DNA of 11,255 nt, from contig JAUNRL010000022.1 in NCBI GenBank assembly GCA_030535715.1, forward strand, positions 1 through 11,255. The letters run 5' to 3'. Source of the stretch: Bacillota bacterium. Its GTDB lineage: Bacteria; Bacillota; Clostridia; Peptostreptococcales; Anaerovoracaceae. Below the pieces are notes generated by a model, which worked only from the letters and a program-made list of their open reading frames with translations, was not told the origin of the DNA and made no database searches. Positions 1 to 6,018 of this stretch are shown here, in pieces (position 1 is the stretch's first letter; each line of letters opens with the position of its first letter). The position numbers and the translations under genes are program-made.

Positions 1-2
1 AG

Positions 3-350
3 ATCGTCGAAGGCGGCTGCAAGTTCTACTGCGAAGGCGCCAATATGCCGACAACCAACGACGCGTTGCAGTATCTCATCGAGAATGAAACCGCAGTAGG
101 ATCCGCCAAAGCGGCGAACGCCGGCGGCGTTGCCTGCTCCTGCATCGAAATGGGACAGAATGCCAGCCACACCGTATATCAGCACCAGGACGTCTATGAT
201 CAGCTGCACCAGATCATGATCAATATCTACAAGAACAGTGCTGCCGCTGCCGAGAAATACTACGGCAACAAGAACCTGCTCGTCCAGGGCGGAAACATCG
301 CCGGATTCGAAAAGGTTGCTGCGGCAATGATGGAACAGGGCCTCGTATAA
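3..350 (+). CDS. gdhA: NADP-specific glutamate dehydrogenase, C-terminal part (cut by window edge)
   Basis: The last 115 codons of a gene whose beginning lies left of the window; the open frame runs unbroken from base 3. The enzyme interconverts 2-oxoglutarate plus ammonia and L-glutamate using NADP(H), in the cytoplasm as a hexamer. The visible part carries the family's late signatures: CEGANMPTT (nucleotide-binding domain), then SAKAANAGGVACS and EMGQNA, then the closing helix region ending NIAGFEKVAAAMMEQGLV, which is the usual class I hexameric GDH C-terminus. The full family protein is about 445-450 residues, so roughly three quarters is missing here. Coenzyme preference (NADP rather than NAD) is inferred from overall resemblance, because the discriminating residues lie outside the window. 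The gene is followed 35 nt later by a strong terminator and faces the nifU gene. Confidence 0.93.
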   Translation: MVEGGCKFYCEGANMPTTNDALQYLIENETAVGSAKAANAGGVACSCIEMGQNASHTVYQHQDVYDQLHQIMINIYKNSAAAAEKYYGNKNLLVQGGNIAGFEKVAAAMMEQGLV

Positions 351-385
351 TCAGTATCCTGAACCCAAGGCAATCCAAGCCAGAA

Positions 386-413
386 AAAAGAGACTGTTTC
401 GGCAGTCTCTTTT
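386..413. terminator. Bidirectional intrinsic terminator between gdhA and nifU
   Basis: A perfect 11-bp stem (AAAAGAGACTG pairing with CAGTCTCTTTT) closes a 6-nt loop, TTTCGG. Read on the plus strand the stem is followed by T-rich sequence (TTTTCTT), starting 35 nt after the gdhA stop. Read on the minus strand it is followed by six T. It can therefore end transcription both from gdhA and from the nifS-nifU block, whose stop lies about 145 nt away. The sequence from 414 to 558 has no convincing gene; it holds short GC-rich hairpins (for example GGCC-TTAC-GGCC near 466-477) and an 8-nt tandem duplication GCAAAGGA at 505-520. Confidence 0.88.
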
Positions 414-558
414 CTTAATCCTCCCCACGCTCTGTCCGGAGATCAGCATGCCGGTCTGGCGAATGGCCTTACGGCCGGATCACTCTTCCGGTCAAATGTC
501 CATTGCAAAGGAGCAAAGGAGAAGTACTCGTGCATCGTGTGCGGAGGAGGAAGTGAAA

Positions 559-1017
559 CTACTCCTGCGCAGGGATATCGTGGTGGTCGTCCTCTTCGCT
601 GTCTTCGATGGGATTGTAGCCTTCCAGGGCAGCGTAGGTTTTGCCGGCCTTCTTGGCGTAGTCGTAGATGGCGTTTTTGATGGCATGCTCGGCCAGAACG
701 CTGCAGTGGATTTTCACGGCCGGCAGCCCGCCCAGCTCCTCGACAATCTTCTTATTGGAGACATCCAGCGCCTCCTCCACGGTCATGCCGATGATCATGT
801 CCGTAGCCATGCTGGAGGACGCGATGGCGCTTCCGCAGCCGAAGGTCTTGAACTTGGCGTCGGTGATGACGTCGTTCTCATCCACATCGATCGTGACCTG
901 CATCATGTCGCCGCAGACCGGACTGCCGTAGATGCCCTTGCCTGAGGGGTTTTCAATCTCTCCCACATTGTGGGGATTCATGAAATGTTCCATTACGGTA
1001 TCGTTATATAATGCCAT
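559..1017 (-). CDS. nifU: NifU/IscU-type Fe-S cluster assembly scaffold protein
   Basis: A 152-aa cytoplasmic scaffold on which Fe-S clusters are built from iron and the sulfur delivered by the cysteine desulfurase, before transfer to target proteins. The IscU-fold ligand set is complete: Cys35 and Asp37 in PVCGDMM, Cys61 in FGCGSAIASS, and Cys105 in KIHCSVLAEHA. The N-terminus MALYNDTVMEHFMNPHNVGE is typical of the family. The protein is the single-domain clostridial form: it lacks the central ferredoxin-like and C-terminal Nfu domains of nitrogen-fixation NifU. After the fold it ends in an acidic, His-containing tail (DSEEDDHHD), which is not part of the core domain. The start lies 3 nt past the nifS stop, with a GGAAGG-like ribosome binding site inside the end of nifS, so the two are almost certainly co-translated. 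Role in general Fe-S assembly, not nitrogen fixation, is inferred because no nif structural genes are near. Confidence 0.95.
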   Translation of the reverse strand: MALYNDTVMEHFMNPHNVGEIENPSGKGIYGSPVCGDMMQVTIDVDENDVITDAKFKTFGCGSAIASSSMATDMIIGMTVEEALDVSNKKIVEELGGLPAVKIHCSVLAEHAIKNAIYDYAKKAGKTYAALEGYNPIEDSEEDDHHDIPAQE

Positions 1018-1020
1018 ACT

Positions 1021-2199
1021 TTACCATCCTTCCCTGCCGGTGATCGGCGATAAATTGCGAAGTGTTTCCACAACTTTCTGCAGAACCTCCACCGTGTAGT
1101 CAATGTCTTCCGTTGTCGTAAAGTCGCCCACGGTGAACCGGACGGTGCCGTTGATGATCGTCATGGGGACGTTGATCGCCGCCAGAACATGGGAAATGTC
1201 CAGTGAACCTGACGAACAGGCGGATCCGGTGGAAACGCAGATGCCCTTACCGTCCAGCATCAGCATGATCGACTCCCCTTCAATGTAGCGGAAAGAGACG
1301 TTCAGATTGCCCGGGTGCCGGCGGTCAAAGTCCGCCGGTCCGTTAAGCCGGACGTCTTCAATCTTTTCCTGAATCCGATCCCAAAGGTACTGCCTCATCT
1401 TCCGGGAGTGGGCGATGTGCTCCTCCAGACCGTCCTTTGCGATTTCCGCCGCCCTGCCGAAGCCGACGATGCCGGCCGTATTCTCGGTACCTGCTCTCCT
1501 GCGGTTTTCCTGAGCTCCGCCGTGAACAAAGCTGGGCAGCATGATACCCTTTCTCATATACAGCGCGCCGATGCCCTTGGGCCCATAGATCTTGTGCGCC
1601 GACATGGAGAGGAAGTCCACGCCCAGTTCCTTCACGTCGATGGGCACATTGCCCAGAGCCTGCACCGCATCGGTATGAAACAGGATGCCGTGTTTCTTCG
1701 CCACCGCAGCAAGTTCCTTAATGGGCTCCAGAGTACCGATCTCATTATTCACCATCATGATGCTGATCAGAATGGTCTTGTCCGTGATGGCCGCCTCCAG
1801 ATCTTCCGGCGAGACGAAGCCTTCCTCGTCCACATCCAGGTAAGTGACCTCCACCCCATGATATTTCTGCAGATACATACAGGTGTGGATGATGGCATGG
1901 TGCTCAATTTTGGTCGTAATGATGTGGTCGCCTTTGTCCTTCAGCTGATCCGCAACCCCCTCCAGAACCCAGTTGTCCGCCTCGGTTCCGCAGGAGGTGA
2001 AGAAGACCTCCTTCTCCTCTGCCCCGATCAGATCCGCCACCTGCCGACGGGCCCGGGTCAGGCCTTCCTTCACCTTCAGGCCGGGGCCGTAAAGGCTGGA
2101 CGGATTGCCGAACGTCTCCGTATAATAGGGGACCATTTCGTTGACAACTTCCTGTTTTACCGGCGTCGTCGCGGAATAATCCAGATATACTTCTCTCAT
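1021..2199 (-). CDS. nifS: Cysteine desulfurase, NifS/IscS type
   Basis: A 392-aa pyridoxal-phosphate enzyme that converts L-cysteine to L-alanine and an enzyme-bound persulfide, the sulfur source for Fe-S clusters built on the adjacent NifU. The N-terminal YLDYSATTP and TSCGTEADN motifs are present, followed by the cofactor-stacking His (IEHHA, about residues 99-102), Asp177 and Gln180 in HTDAVQA, the PLP-binding Lys203 in SAHKIYGPKG, and the persulfide Cys328 in STGSACSSG. The loop holding the catalytic Cys is of the long group I type (SACSSGSLDISHVL). Length is normal for the family. The start ATG has a good site, AAAGGAG, about 9 nt upstream. It forms a tight pair with nifU. A possible promoter lies in the 82-nt gap ahead of it, so nifSU may be transcribed independently of the genes upstream. 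Confidence 0.96.
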   Translation of the reverse strand: MREVYLDYSATTPVKQEVVNEMVPYYTETFGNPSSLYGPGLKVKEGLTRARRQVADLIGAEEKEVFFTSCGTEADNWVLEGVADQLKDKGDHIITTKIEHHAIIHTCMYLQKYHGVEVTYLDVDEEGFVSPEDLEAAITDKTILISIMMVNNEIGTLEPIKELAAVAKKHGILFHTDAVQALGNVPIDVKELGVDFLSMSAHKIYGPKGIGALYMRKGIMLPSFVHGGAQENRRRAGTENTAGIVGFGRAAEIAKDGLEEHIAHSRKMRQYLWDRIQEKIEDVRLNGPADFDRRHPGNLNVSFRYIEGESIMLMLDGKGICVSTGSACSSGSLDISHVLAAINVPMTIINGTVRFTVGDFTTTEDIDYTVEVLQKVVETLRNLSPITGREGW

Positions 2200-2235
2200 G
2201 ATTCAACGCTCCTTTAATTGTTGATGCTGTCTGCG

Positions 2236-2267
2236 TATATAGTGAACCGAAACCGTCGGGATGTCAA
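2236..2267 (-). promoter_or_regulatory. Possible promoter for nifS-nifU
   Basis: In the 82-nt gap between the UPF0291 gene and nifS, the minus strand has a perfect -35 hexamer TTGACA (2267-2262). A TATATA at 2241-2236 lies after a 20-nt spacer, or ACTATA (2243-2238) after 18 nt. The spacing is long or the -10 poor, so this is a moderate candidate only. It would place the transcript start about 30 nt ahead of the nifS ATG. Confidence 0.35.
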
Positions 2268-2281
2268 CCGTTTCTTGTTCC

Positions 2282-2506
2282 TCAGCTGTTCCGCCGGGAC
2301 TTTTCTCTCTGCATGGCCGCCAACTCCTCTTCGCTCAGGTCTTCCACGAACCGGACGTTGTCCAGCTGTGCCCGGAAGTTCTTCCGGAACTGTTCCAGAT
2401 ACTGTGCCCGCAGGCTGGCCTGCTCCAGCTGCTCCTCTTCGGTGAGCCCTTCCGCCTTCTTTTTATGGGCCAGTTCATTAATGCGATCAATCAGGTTCTT
2501 ATCCAT
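2282..2506 (-). CDS. UPF0291 / DUF896 family small protein (YnzC-like)
   Basis: A small cytoplasmic, helix-rich protein of 74 aa. It matches the DUF896/UPF0291 pattern from its first residues: LIDRINELAHKKKAEGLT, then EEEQLEQ and LRAQYLEQFR, with a V-x-F stretch after the helical hairpin, as in B. subtilis YnzC. The molecular function of the family is not established; in B. subtilis ynzC lies downstream of yneA and yneB in an SOS-linked operon, but no yneA or LexA-type site is visible here. I chose the ATG at 2506 because the family homology starts there and GGAG lies 9 nt upstream. A longer reading to an ATG at 2566 would add 20 residues, but it has no ribosome binding site and would run through a perfect inverted repeat. 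Confidence 0.85.
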   Translation of the reverse strand: MDKNLIDRINELAHKKKAEGLTEEEQLEQASLRAQYLEQFRKNFRAQLDNVRFVEDLSEEELAAMQREKSRRNS

Positions 2507-2530
2507 ACCATACCACTCCGCAACTGTCAT

Positions 2531-2552
2531 TTCCGTGGTTTTTACCACGGAA
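2531..2552. repeat. Perfect inverted repeat ahead of the UPF0291 gene
   Basis: TTCCGTGGT and ACCACGGAA form a perfect 9-bp inverted repeat around TTTT. It lies 24 nt upstream of the chosen UPF0291 start and about 11 nt upstream of its GGAG. In the direction of the gene it is not followed by a T run, so it is not an intrinsic terminator for nadE. A TAAAAT hexamer at 2570-2565 on the minus strand could be a -10 box, which would place the repeat just after a transcript start, but no -35 box is visible. An operator or a 5-prime leader hairpin are both possible. Confidence 0.6.
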
Positions 2553-2644
2553 TATGCTTTGTTCATTTTACCGGACAGAATCCGCCGCGGTCCGGCTCAC
2601 GCCGATTCCTCTGTCGAAGGCTCCCCTCCCCCATCCCGCCGGGA

Positions 2645-3385
2645 TTACGCTCCCTCATACGGGAAGCAGGGCATGGGCTGCAACTTGAACAGATTTGCCC
2701 TGTGCTTCTCGTCGATCTTTCTGTGGATCTCCTCATCCTCGCAGACGCCCTCCCGGATGTAACGGTCGAGCACCGTGTAGGTGAAGCCCAGGTTGTCCTC
2801 ATCGGTCTTCGCTTGCAGGCCGTCGATGGGCACCTTGTCCACGAACATGGGCGGAAGGCCCAAGGCGCGGCCCACGGCCTTGACTTCCTGTACCGTCAGC
2901 TTCGACAGCGGACTGAAGTCGCCGGCGCCGTCGCCGTACTTCGTGTTGTATCCCACCCAGTCCTCGGACAGGTTGCAGGTGTTGGCCACCCGGCCGCCGA
3001 TGTTCTGGGACACAGCATAGAGCACCGCCATCCGCAGCCGGGGCGGCAGATTGGTTTTTGCCTGGGCCGAGAATTCGTCGAAATGCTTCATCAGCTCGCC
3101 CACCACGCCATCGTAGGCGTCCCGGATATTGAAGACGATGGCCCGAATGCCCAGATGCTCCGCCAACGCATGGGACACATCGATATCAAACTGCTTCCCG
3201 TTGGGCATCATGACGCCGAAAACCCGATCCGCCCCCAGCGCCTCCACGCACAGAGCGGCGACAATGGAGCTGTCCTTGCCGCCGGACAGACCGATGACCG
3301 CCGGGCAGCCCTTTCCATTCTCCTCAAACCATTCCCGGATCCACCGGACGATATCGTTTTTCACCTTTTCCGCATCAAATGCCAT
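2645..3385 (-). CDS. nadE: NH3-dependent NAD+ synthetase
   Basis: A 246-aa cytoplasmic enzyme that adenylates deamido-NAD with ATP and amidates it to NAD+, the last step of NAD biosynthesis. The ATP-pyrophosphatase P-loop SGGKDSS is at residues 34-40. The later NLSEDWVGYNTKYGDGAGDFSPLSKLT segment is the deamido-NAD/ATP site signature, and DEDNLGFTYTVLDRYIREG is the conserved region near the C-terminus. There is no N-terminal nitrilase (glutaminase) domain, so ammonia is the expected nitrogen donor. The frame continues 13 codons upstream to 3424, but the ATG at 3385 has GGGAG 7 nt ahead and starts where family proteins usually do. It lies 93 nt after the metallo-hydrolase gene and 138 nt before the UPF0291 start. 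Together with nadK on the other strand it suggests local clustering of pyridine nucleotide synthesis. Confidence 0.95.
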   Translation of the reverse strand: MAFDAEKVKNDIVRWIREWFEENGKGCPAVIGLSGGKDSSIVAALCVEALGADRVFGVMMPNGKQFDIDVSHALAEHLGIRAIVFNIRDAYDGVVGELMKHFDEFSAQAKTNLPPRLRMAVLYAVSQNIGGRVANTCNLSEDWVGYNTKYGDGAGDFSPLSKLTVQEVKAVGRALGLPPMFVDKVPIDGLQAKTDEDNLGFTYTVLDRYIREGVCEDEEIHRKIDEKHRANLFKLQPMPCFPYEGA

Positions 3386-3478
3386 CGGAAATCTCCCTTC
3401 TTTATCTTCGCCTCTTCGCCGCACCCATCGGCGCTGTTCCGCGGGCGCAGAGGCAACCCCGGCGGAAGTCGAACCCGC

Positions 3479-4495
3479 TCAGCACTCCAGCACTGCCAGC
3501 AGATCTTCCCTTTCCCGCAGAAGCGTGTCCAGGATATAGCCGGAATTCAGCCGGAAGGCTTCCTTCGGCTGCTCCATTGCCTTTAACGGCGTCCAGTACC
3601 GCTCCATATAGACATCCAGTATTTCTTCCCGGCCGAAGCCGCGCTGAACCATCCCGTCCACAAAACGGGTCTTGCTGGCGCACTCCTCGGCAAACATGTC
3701 CCAGTACCTGCGCACGAAGGAATCGGGAATCATGCCGAAGTGCGGCAGACAGATATGCCGGGGATTCACCGCCCGGCATCTGGGCATGGATACGTTCACC
3801 GCCTGAAGGAAACTCTTCAGGCAGGGCGTGTGCACATAATCCTTCCCCTCCAGAATACCCGTGCTTTCACTGGTGAACAGCAGCCCCGCCGGCTCCAGCA
3901 GATAGCTCATCGAGCAGTCCGTATGCCCCGGTGTAACCAGCGCCATCACCTTCTCTTTCCCCAGTGAAACCGTCTCGCCGTCCTCCAGCACCCGATCCGC
4001 GGCAAGCCCCTCCGTGATGATCTTCACCGGGCTGTCCGGCGCATAGATATTCTTCGCATCCTGTCCCAGCTCACCCATCACTTTCCGGGCACCGGGCCGG
4101 GTCAGGATCCTCGCGCAGTGCCGGCTGGCCAGCACCTGCGCCTCCGGGAAAGCCTGCTTCAACCAGGGCAGCGCCCCGATGTGATCGTAGTGAGAGTGGC
4201 TGAGCAGAATCATGTCCAGATCCCGCCCCAGCCGGGCCAGCACCTTTCGCGTGTTTTCCGTCGTCGTCGGCCCGCAGTACGCCATGCCGCAGTCCAGCAG
4301 AGCCGTCTTTTCGCTGCCGCAGATCAGCAGCGCCTCGCCGCCGTGTCCCCCGGTCACTCGGTAAACCGGTCCCGGGAAATCGAACCGGTCGAAATCCGGC
4401 CCGAACGTGGCAAACAGATCGATCTTCTCCGGAAGCACCGGCTTCTGCGGTATCTCCTCACGGCCTGCTGGCCGGTTCTCAGTGAATCCAGTCAT
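3479..4495 (-). CDS. Metallo-beta-lactamase-fold hydrolase, unknown substrate
   Basis: A 338-aa cytoplasmic protein with no signal peptide or membrane segment. The binuclear metal signature HSHYDH gives His100, His102, Asp104 and His105; a third-motif His191 is in PGHTDCSMS and a late His252 in LPHFG. Where most family members have the metal-bridging Asp (GD after a hydrophobic strand), this protein reads LLFTSESTG, so Glu210 or a different residue must serve. The roughly 90 residues after His252 are helical and end in VLEC. Substrate cannot be told from sequence; thioester, phosphodiester or lactone hydrolysis are all possible in this superfamily. The start at 4495 overlaps the end of the acidic 206-aa gene by 17 nt, with GAGG 6 nt upstream; a neighbouring ATG at 4498 is also possible. 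The longer open frame to 4831 is an artefact over the 206-aa gene, with an Arg-rich out-of-frame composition. Confidence 0.88.
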   Translation of the reverse strand: MTGFTENRPAGREEIPQKPVLPEKIDLFATFGPDFDRFDFPGPVYRVTGGHGGEALLICGSEKTALLDCGMAYCGPTTTENTRKVLARLGRDLDMILLSHSHYDHIGALPWLKQAFPEAQVLASRHCARILTRPGARKVMGELGQDAKNIYAPDSPVKIITEGLAADRVLEDGETVSLGKEKVMALVTPGHTDCSMSYLLEPAGLLFTSESTGILEGKDYVHTPCLKSFLQAVNVSMPRCRAVNPRHICLPHFGMIPDSFVRRYWDMFAEECASKTRFVDGMVQRGFGREEILDVYMERYWTPLKAMEQPKEAFRLNSGYILDTLLREREDLLAVLEC

Positions 4496-5099
4496 CATCT
4501 TCCTCGTCATCCAGAGCGTAATCATCCCGCGTCCCGGGATCGAACACGATCCGTCCTTCGTTCTCCTCTTCCTCCTCCGTCGCCGCAAGCTCGGCGAAAG
4601 ACATCGTGTATCCGTCCAGCGCGTAATCCAACGCATAGTCAAAGTCGTACCGGTACGCAAAACCGCCCAGTTTCTCCATCCGCGCCGTGGTGATGGCGTC
4701 CCGCAGGCACTGGTGCAAAGGCAGTTCTTCGTCCGCGGGGATGAGTTCCACATCGGATTCCTCCGTATACCACTGGCGGAACCGGCAGAACTCATCGGCC
4801 AGGCGGCGGATATCGCTCTCATCCTCCGCATTCCGGGCCAGTCCCATCAGGCATAGCCTGATCTGGTGCAGGAGCGAATAGATCTCCCCGCTGTCCTCGG
4901 GGAGCCCGTCCAGAATATCCTCGAAGTAGTCACTGAACAGATCGGCCATCGTATCTGTGTCCGCGCCGGCAAAAAGCGCCGCCACCGCCTCCTGGTCGAT
5001 GGGGTCATCGCTTTCCGCCAGATCGGCCATGGCCTCAAAGTAAATAAAGTCCGATGGTTCCTCCAGATCCAGGTATTTCAGCAGCTCATAATAGTTCAT
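4479..5099 (-). CDS. Unrecognised, highly acidic 206-aa protein
   Basis: I do not recognise a family. The protein has 58 Asp/Glu against 13 Lys/Arg (only two Lys), no signal peptide and no membrane segment, so it should be cytoplasmic and strongly negative. Residues 1-110 look helical (LLKYLDLEEPSDFIYFEAM, then MADLFSDYFEDILDGL, then IYSLLHQIRLCLMGLARN). Residues 153-206 are low-complexity: the tetrapeptide DYAL occurs three times (154-157, 158-161, 193-196), with TEEEEEN near 174-180 and a DDEEDDDWIH end. That it is real is supported by its overlaps: the start is 14 nt inside the end of murI with AAGGAA 7 nt upstream, and its end overlaps the hydrolase start by 17 nt. Such coupling suggests a stoichiometric or functional partner of MurI or of the hydrolase, but the role is inference. 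A near-perfect palindrome lies directly ahead of its ribosome binding site. Confidence 0.8.
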   Translation of the reverse strand: MNYYELLKYLDLEEPSDFIYFEAMADLAESDDPIDQEAVAALFAGADTDTMADLFSDYFEDILDGLPEDSGEIYSLLHQIRLCLMGLARNAEDESDIRRLADEFCRFRQWYTEESDVELIPADEELPLHQCLRDAITTARMEKLGGFAYRYDFDYALDYALDGYTMSFAELAATEEEEENEGRIVFDPGTRDDYALDDEEDDDWIH

Positions 5100-5931
5100 T
5101 CAGCCGTTCCTTTTCCAGGTCAAAGTTCATGAACTTGACCTTCTTTTCCTTAAACTCTTCACTGTCCGCGAAGATGTGATCGATCATATTGATGAAATTC
5201 TCCGACAGGTCGCTGGCATAGAACACATCGGTGAAATCGGAATGATCCGCCAGCATATCCCGCTCCGACAGAACCTTTTCCACCTGACCGATGACGATGC
5301 TCGACGGATTGATGATCTTCAGGTGGGGATAGATCCGGTTCAGATTCGCCTTGATCAGAGGATAATGGGTGCAGCCGAGGATGATGGTATCCAGCTGGTT
5401 TTCCTGAACGAAATCATCCATATAGTACCGAATGGTCATATCCATGATCTCGTTATCAATGATACCCTCCTCAATCAGGGGCACGAAAGCCGGACAGGCC
5501 GTTTCATAAATCTGGAAAGCCGGATCGAATCGACCGATGAAATCCTGATAGGCGTGGCTGGCGATGGTCACCTTTGTGCCGATGATGCCTAAACGGCTTC
5601 CCGGCGCGCAGACTGCCGCCGCCTCCTCCGCCGCCGGGGAAATGATGCCCAGAATCGGAATCTTCGGGAAGCGCTTCTGCAGCTCATCCAGGCAGGTGGC
5701 GCTCACCGTATTGCAGGCGATAACAATCATCTTGACGTTGCATTTGACCAGAAATTCCGCGATTTCCGTGGAAAAACTGCGGATGGTGGTCACCGCCTTG
5801 GAGCCGTAGGGTGTCCGGGCAGTGTCTCCGAAATAGATCACCCGCTCCTCCGGCAACTGCCGCCGCAGATAAGGAATGCTGGTCAGTCCGCCAAGTCCGG
5901 AATCAAAAAAACCGATCGGTCTGTTGTCCAT
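5086..5931 (-). CDS. murI: Glutamate racemase
   Basis: A 281-aa cytoplasmic enzyme that interconverts L- and D-glutamate without a cofactor, supplying D-glutamate for peptidoglycan precursors. The N-terminal substrate loop GFFDSGLGGLTS (about residues 6-17) is intact; the first catalytic Cys is in VIACNTVSA and the second in ILGCTHYPL; GDTARTPYGSK is also typical. Length fits the family (about 265-285). I place the start at 5931, where homology begins and AGGAAGG lies 9 nt upstream; the open frame continues 110 codons further, but that stretch crosses the promoter region and is antisense to pepF. The C-terminus (MNFDLEKERLNELL) overlaps the acidic 206-aa gene by 14 nt. It is the first gene of the seven-gene minus-strand block. 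Confidence 0.95.
   Translation of the reverse strand: MDNRPIGFFDSGLGGLTSIPYLRRQLPEERVIYFGDTARTPYGSKAVTTIRSFSTEIAEFLVKCNVKMIVIACNTVSATCLDELQKRFPKIPILGIISPAAEEAAAVCAPGSRLGIIGTKVTIASHAYQDFIGRFDPAFQIYETACPAFVPLIEEGIIDNEIMDMTIRYYMDDFVQENQLDTIILGCTHYPLIKANLNRIYPHLKIINPSSIVIGQVEKVLSERDMLADHSDFTDVFYASDLSENFINMIDHIFADSEEFKEKKVKFMNFDLEKERLNELL
5117..5141. repeat. Near-perfect palindrome inside the 3-prime end of murI
   Basis: AGGTCAA, one unpaired A, then GTTCATGAAC, then TTGACCT. The arms are complementary over 12 positions apart from the bulged A, and the centre is fully self-complementary. In the minus-strand mRNA this gives a 10-bp stem with a CAUG loop, ending directly against the GGAAAAGGAA that contains the ribosome binding site of the acidic 206-aa gene (AAGGAA, 5112-5107). 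It lies within murI codons (KVKFMNFDLE), so part of the symmetry could be chance. It has no T run and is not a terminator. Confidence 0.5.
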
Positions 5932-5951
5932 GGTTATTATCCTTCCTGTCA

Positions 5952-5980
5952 TTGAATTATAAGACATGATATTATACAAT
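5952..5980 (+). promoter_or_regulatory. Likely sigma-A-type promoter of pepF-nadK-rluA
   Basis: TTGAAT (5952-5957) and TACAAT (5975-5980, five of six consensus bases) are separated by exactly 17 nt. The transcript would start near 5987, about 32 nt before the pepF ATG, which has GGAGG 6 nt ahead of it. The promoter is interleaved with the minus-strand TATAAT boxes of murI. Confidence 0.65.
5956..5976 (-). promoter_or_regulatory. Candidate murI promoter -10 elements
   Basis: The minus strand contains two perfect TATAAT hexamers in the 87-nt murI/pepF gap: 5976-5971 and 5961-5956. The first has only a weak -35 (TTTTCT, 17-nt spacer); the second has no recognisable -35. Either would give a short leader (about 18-35 nt) ahead of the murI ATG. 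They overlap the pepF promoter, so the two directions may compete for polymerase. Confidence 0.45.
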
Positions 5981-6018
5981 AGATGCATTGAAAAGAAAAG
6001 ATCAAACGGAGGAAAACC

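Noticed and set aside
505..520. 8-nt tandem duplication GCAAAGGA
   Set aside because: Only two copies, no gene uses it as a ribosome site convincingly, and no wider repeat is present.
448..945. 165-aa plus-strand open frame over nifU
   Set aside because: It is antisense to nifU, whose protein carries the complete ligand set, and has no family resemblance.
2507..2566. Longer start of the UPF0291 gene (94 aa)
   Set aside because: No ribosome site is seen, the extra residues do not fit the family, and the stretch contains a perfect inverted repeat.
2633..2645. ATCCCG-C-CGGGAT palindrome at the end of nadE
   Set aside because: With only one central base it makes a poor hairpin, and no T run follows on either strand, so it is not supported as a terminator.
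3458..3478. tRNA T-arm-like hairpin (GCGGG-TTCGACT-TCCGC on the minus strand)
   Set aside because: The bases that would form the rest of a tRNA on either side are coding sequence or do not fold into D and anticodon arms; probably chance.
2261..3586. 441-aa plus-strand open frame over nadE and the UPF0291 gene
   Set aside because: It is antisense to two recognisable genes; its length reflects the GC-rich codon pattern of the opposite strand.
4496..4831. N-terminal extension of the metallo-hydrolase reading frame to 450 aa
   Set aside because: It lies entirely over the acidic 206-aa gene, has an Arg/Ser-rich out-of-frame composition, and a good ribosome site with ATG at 4495 starts the recognisable protein.
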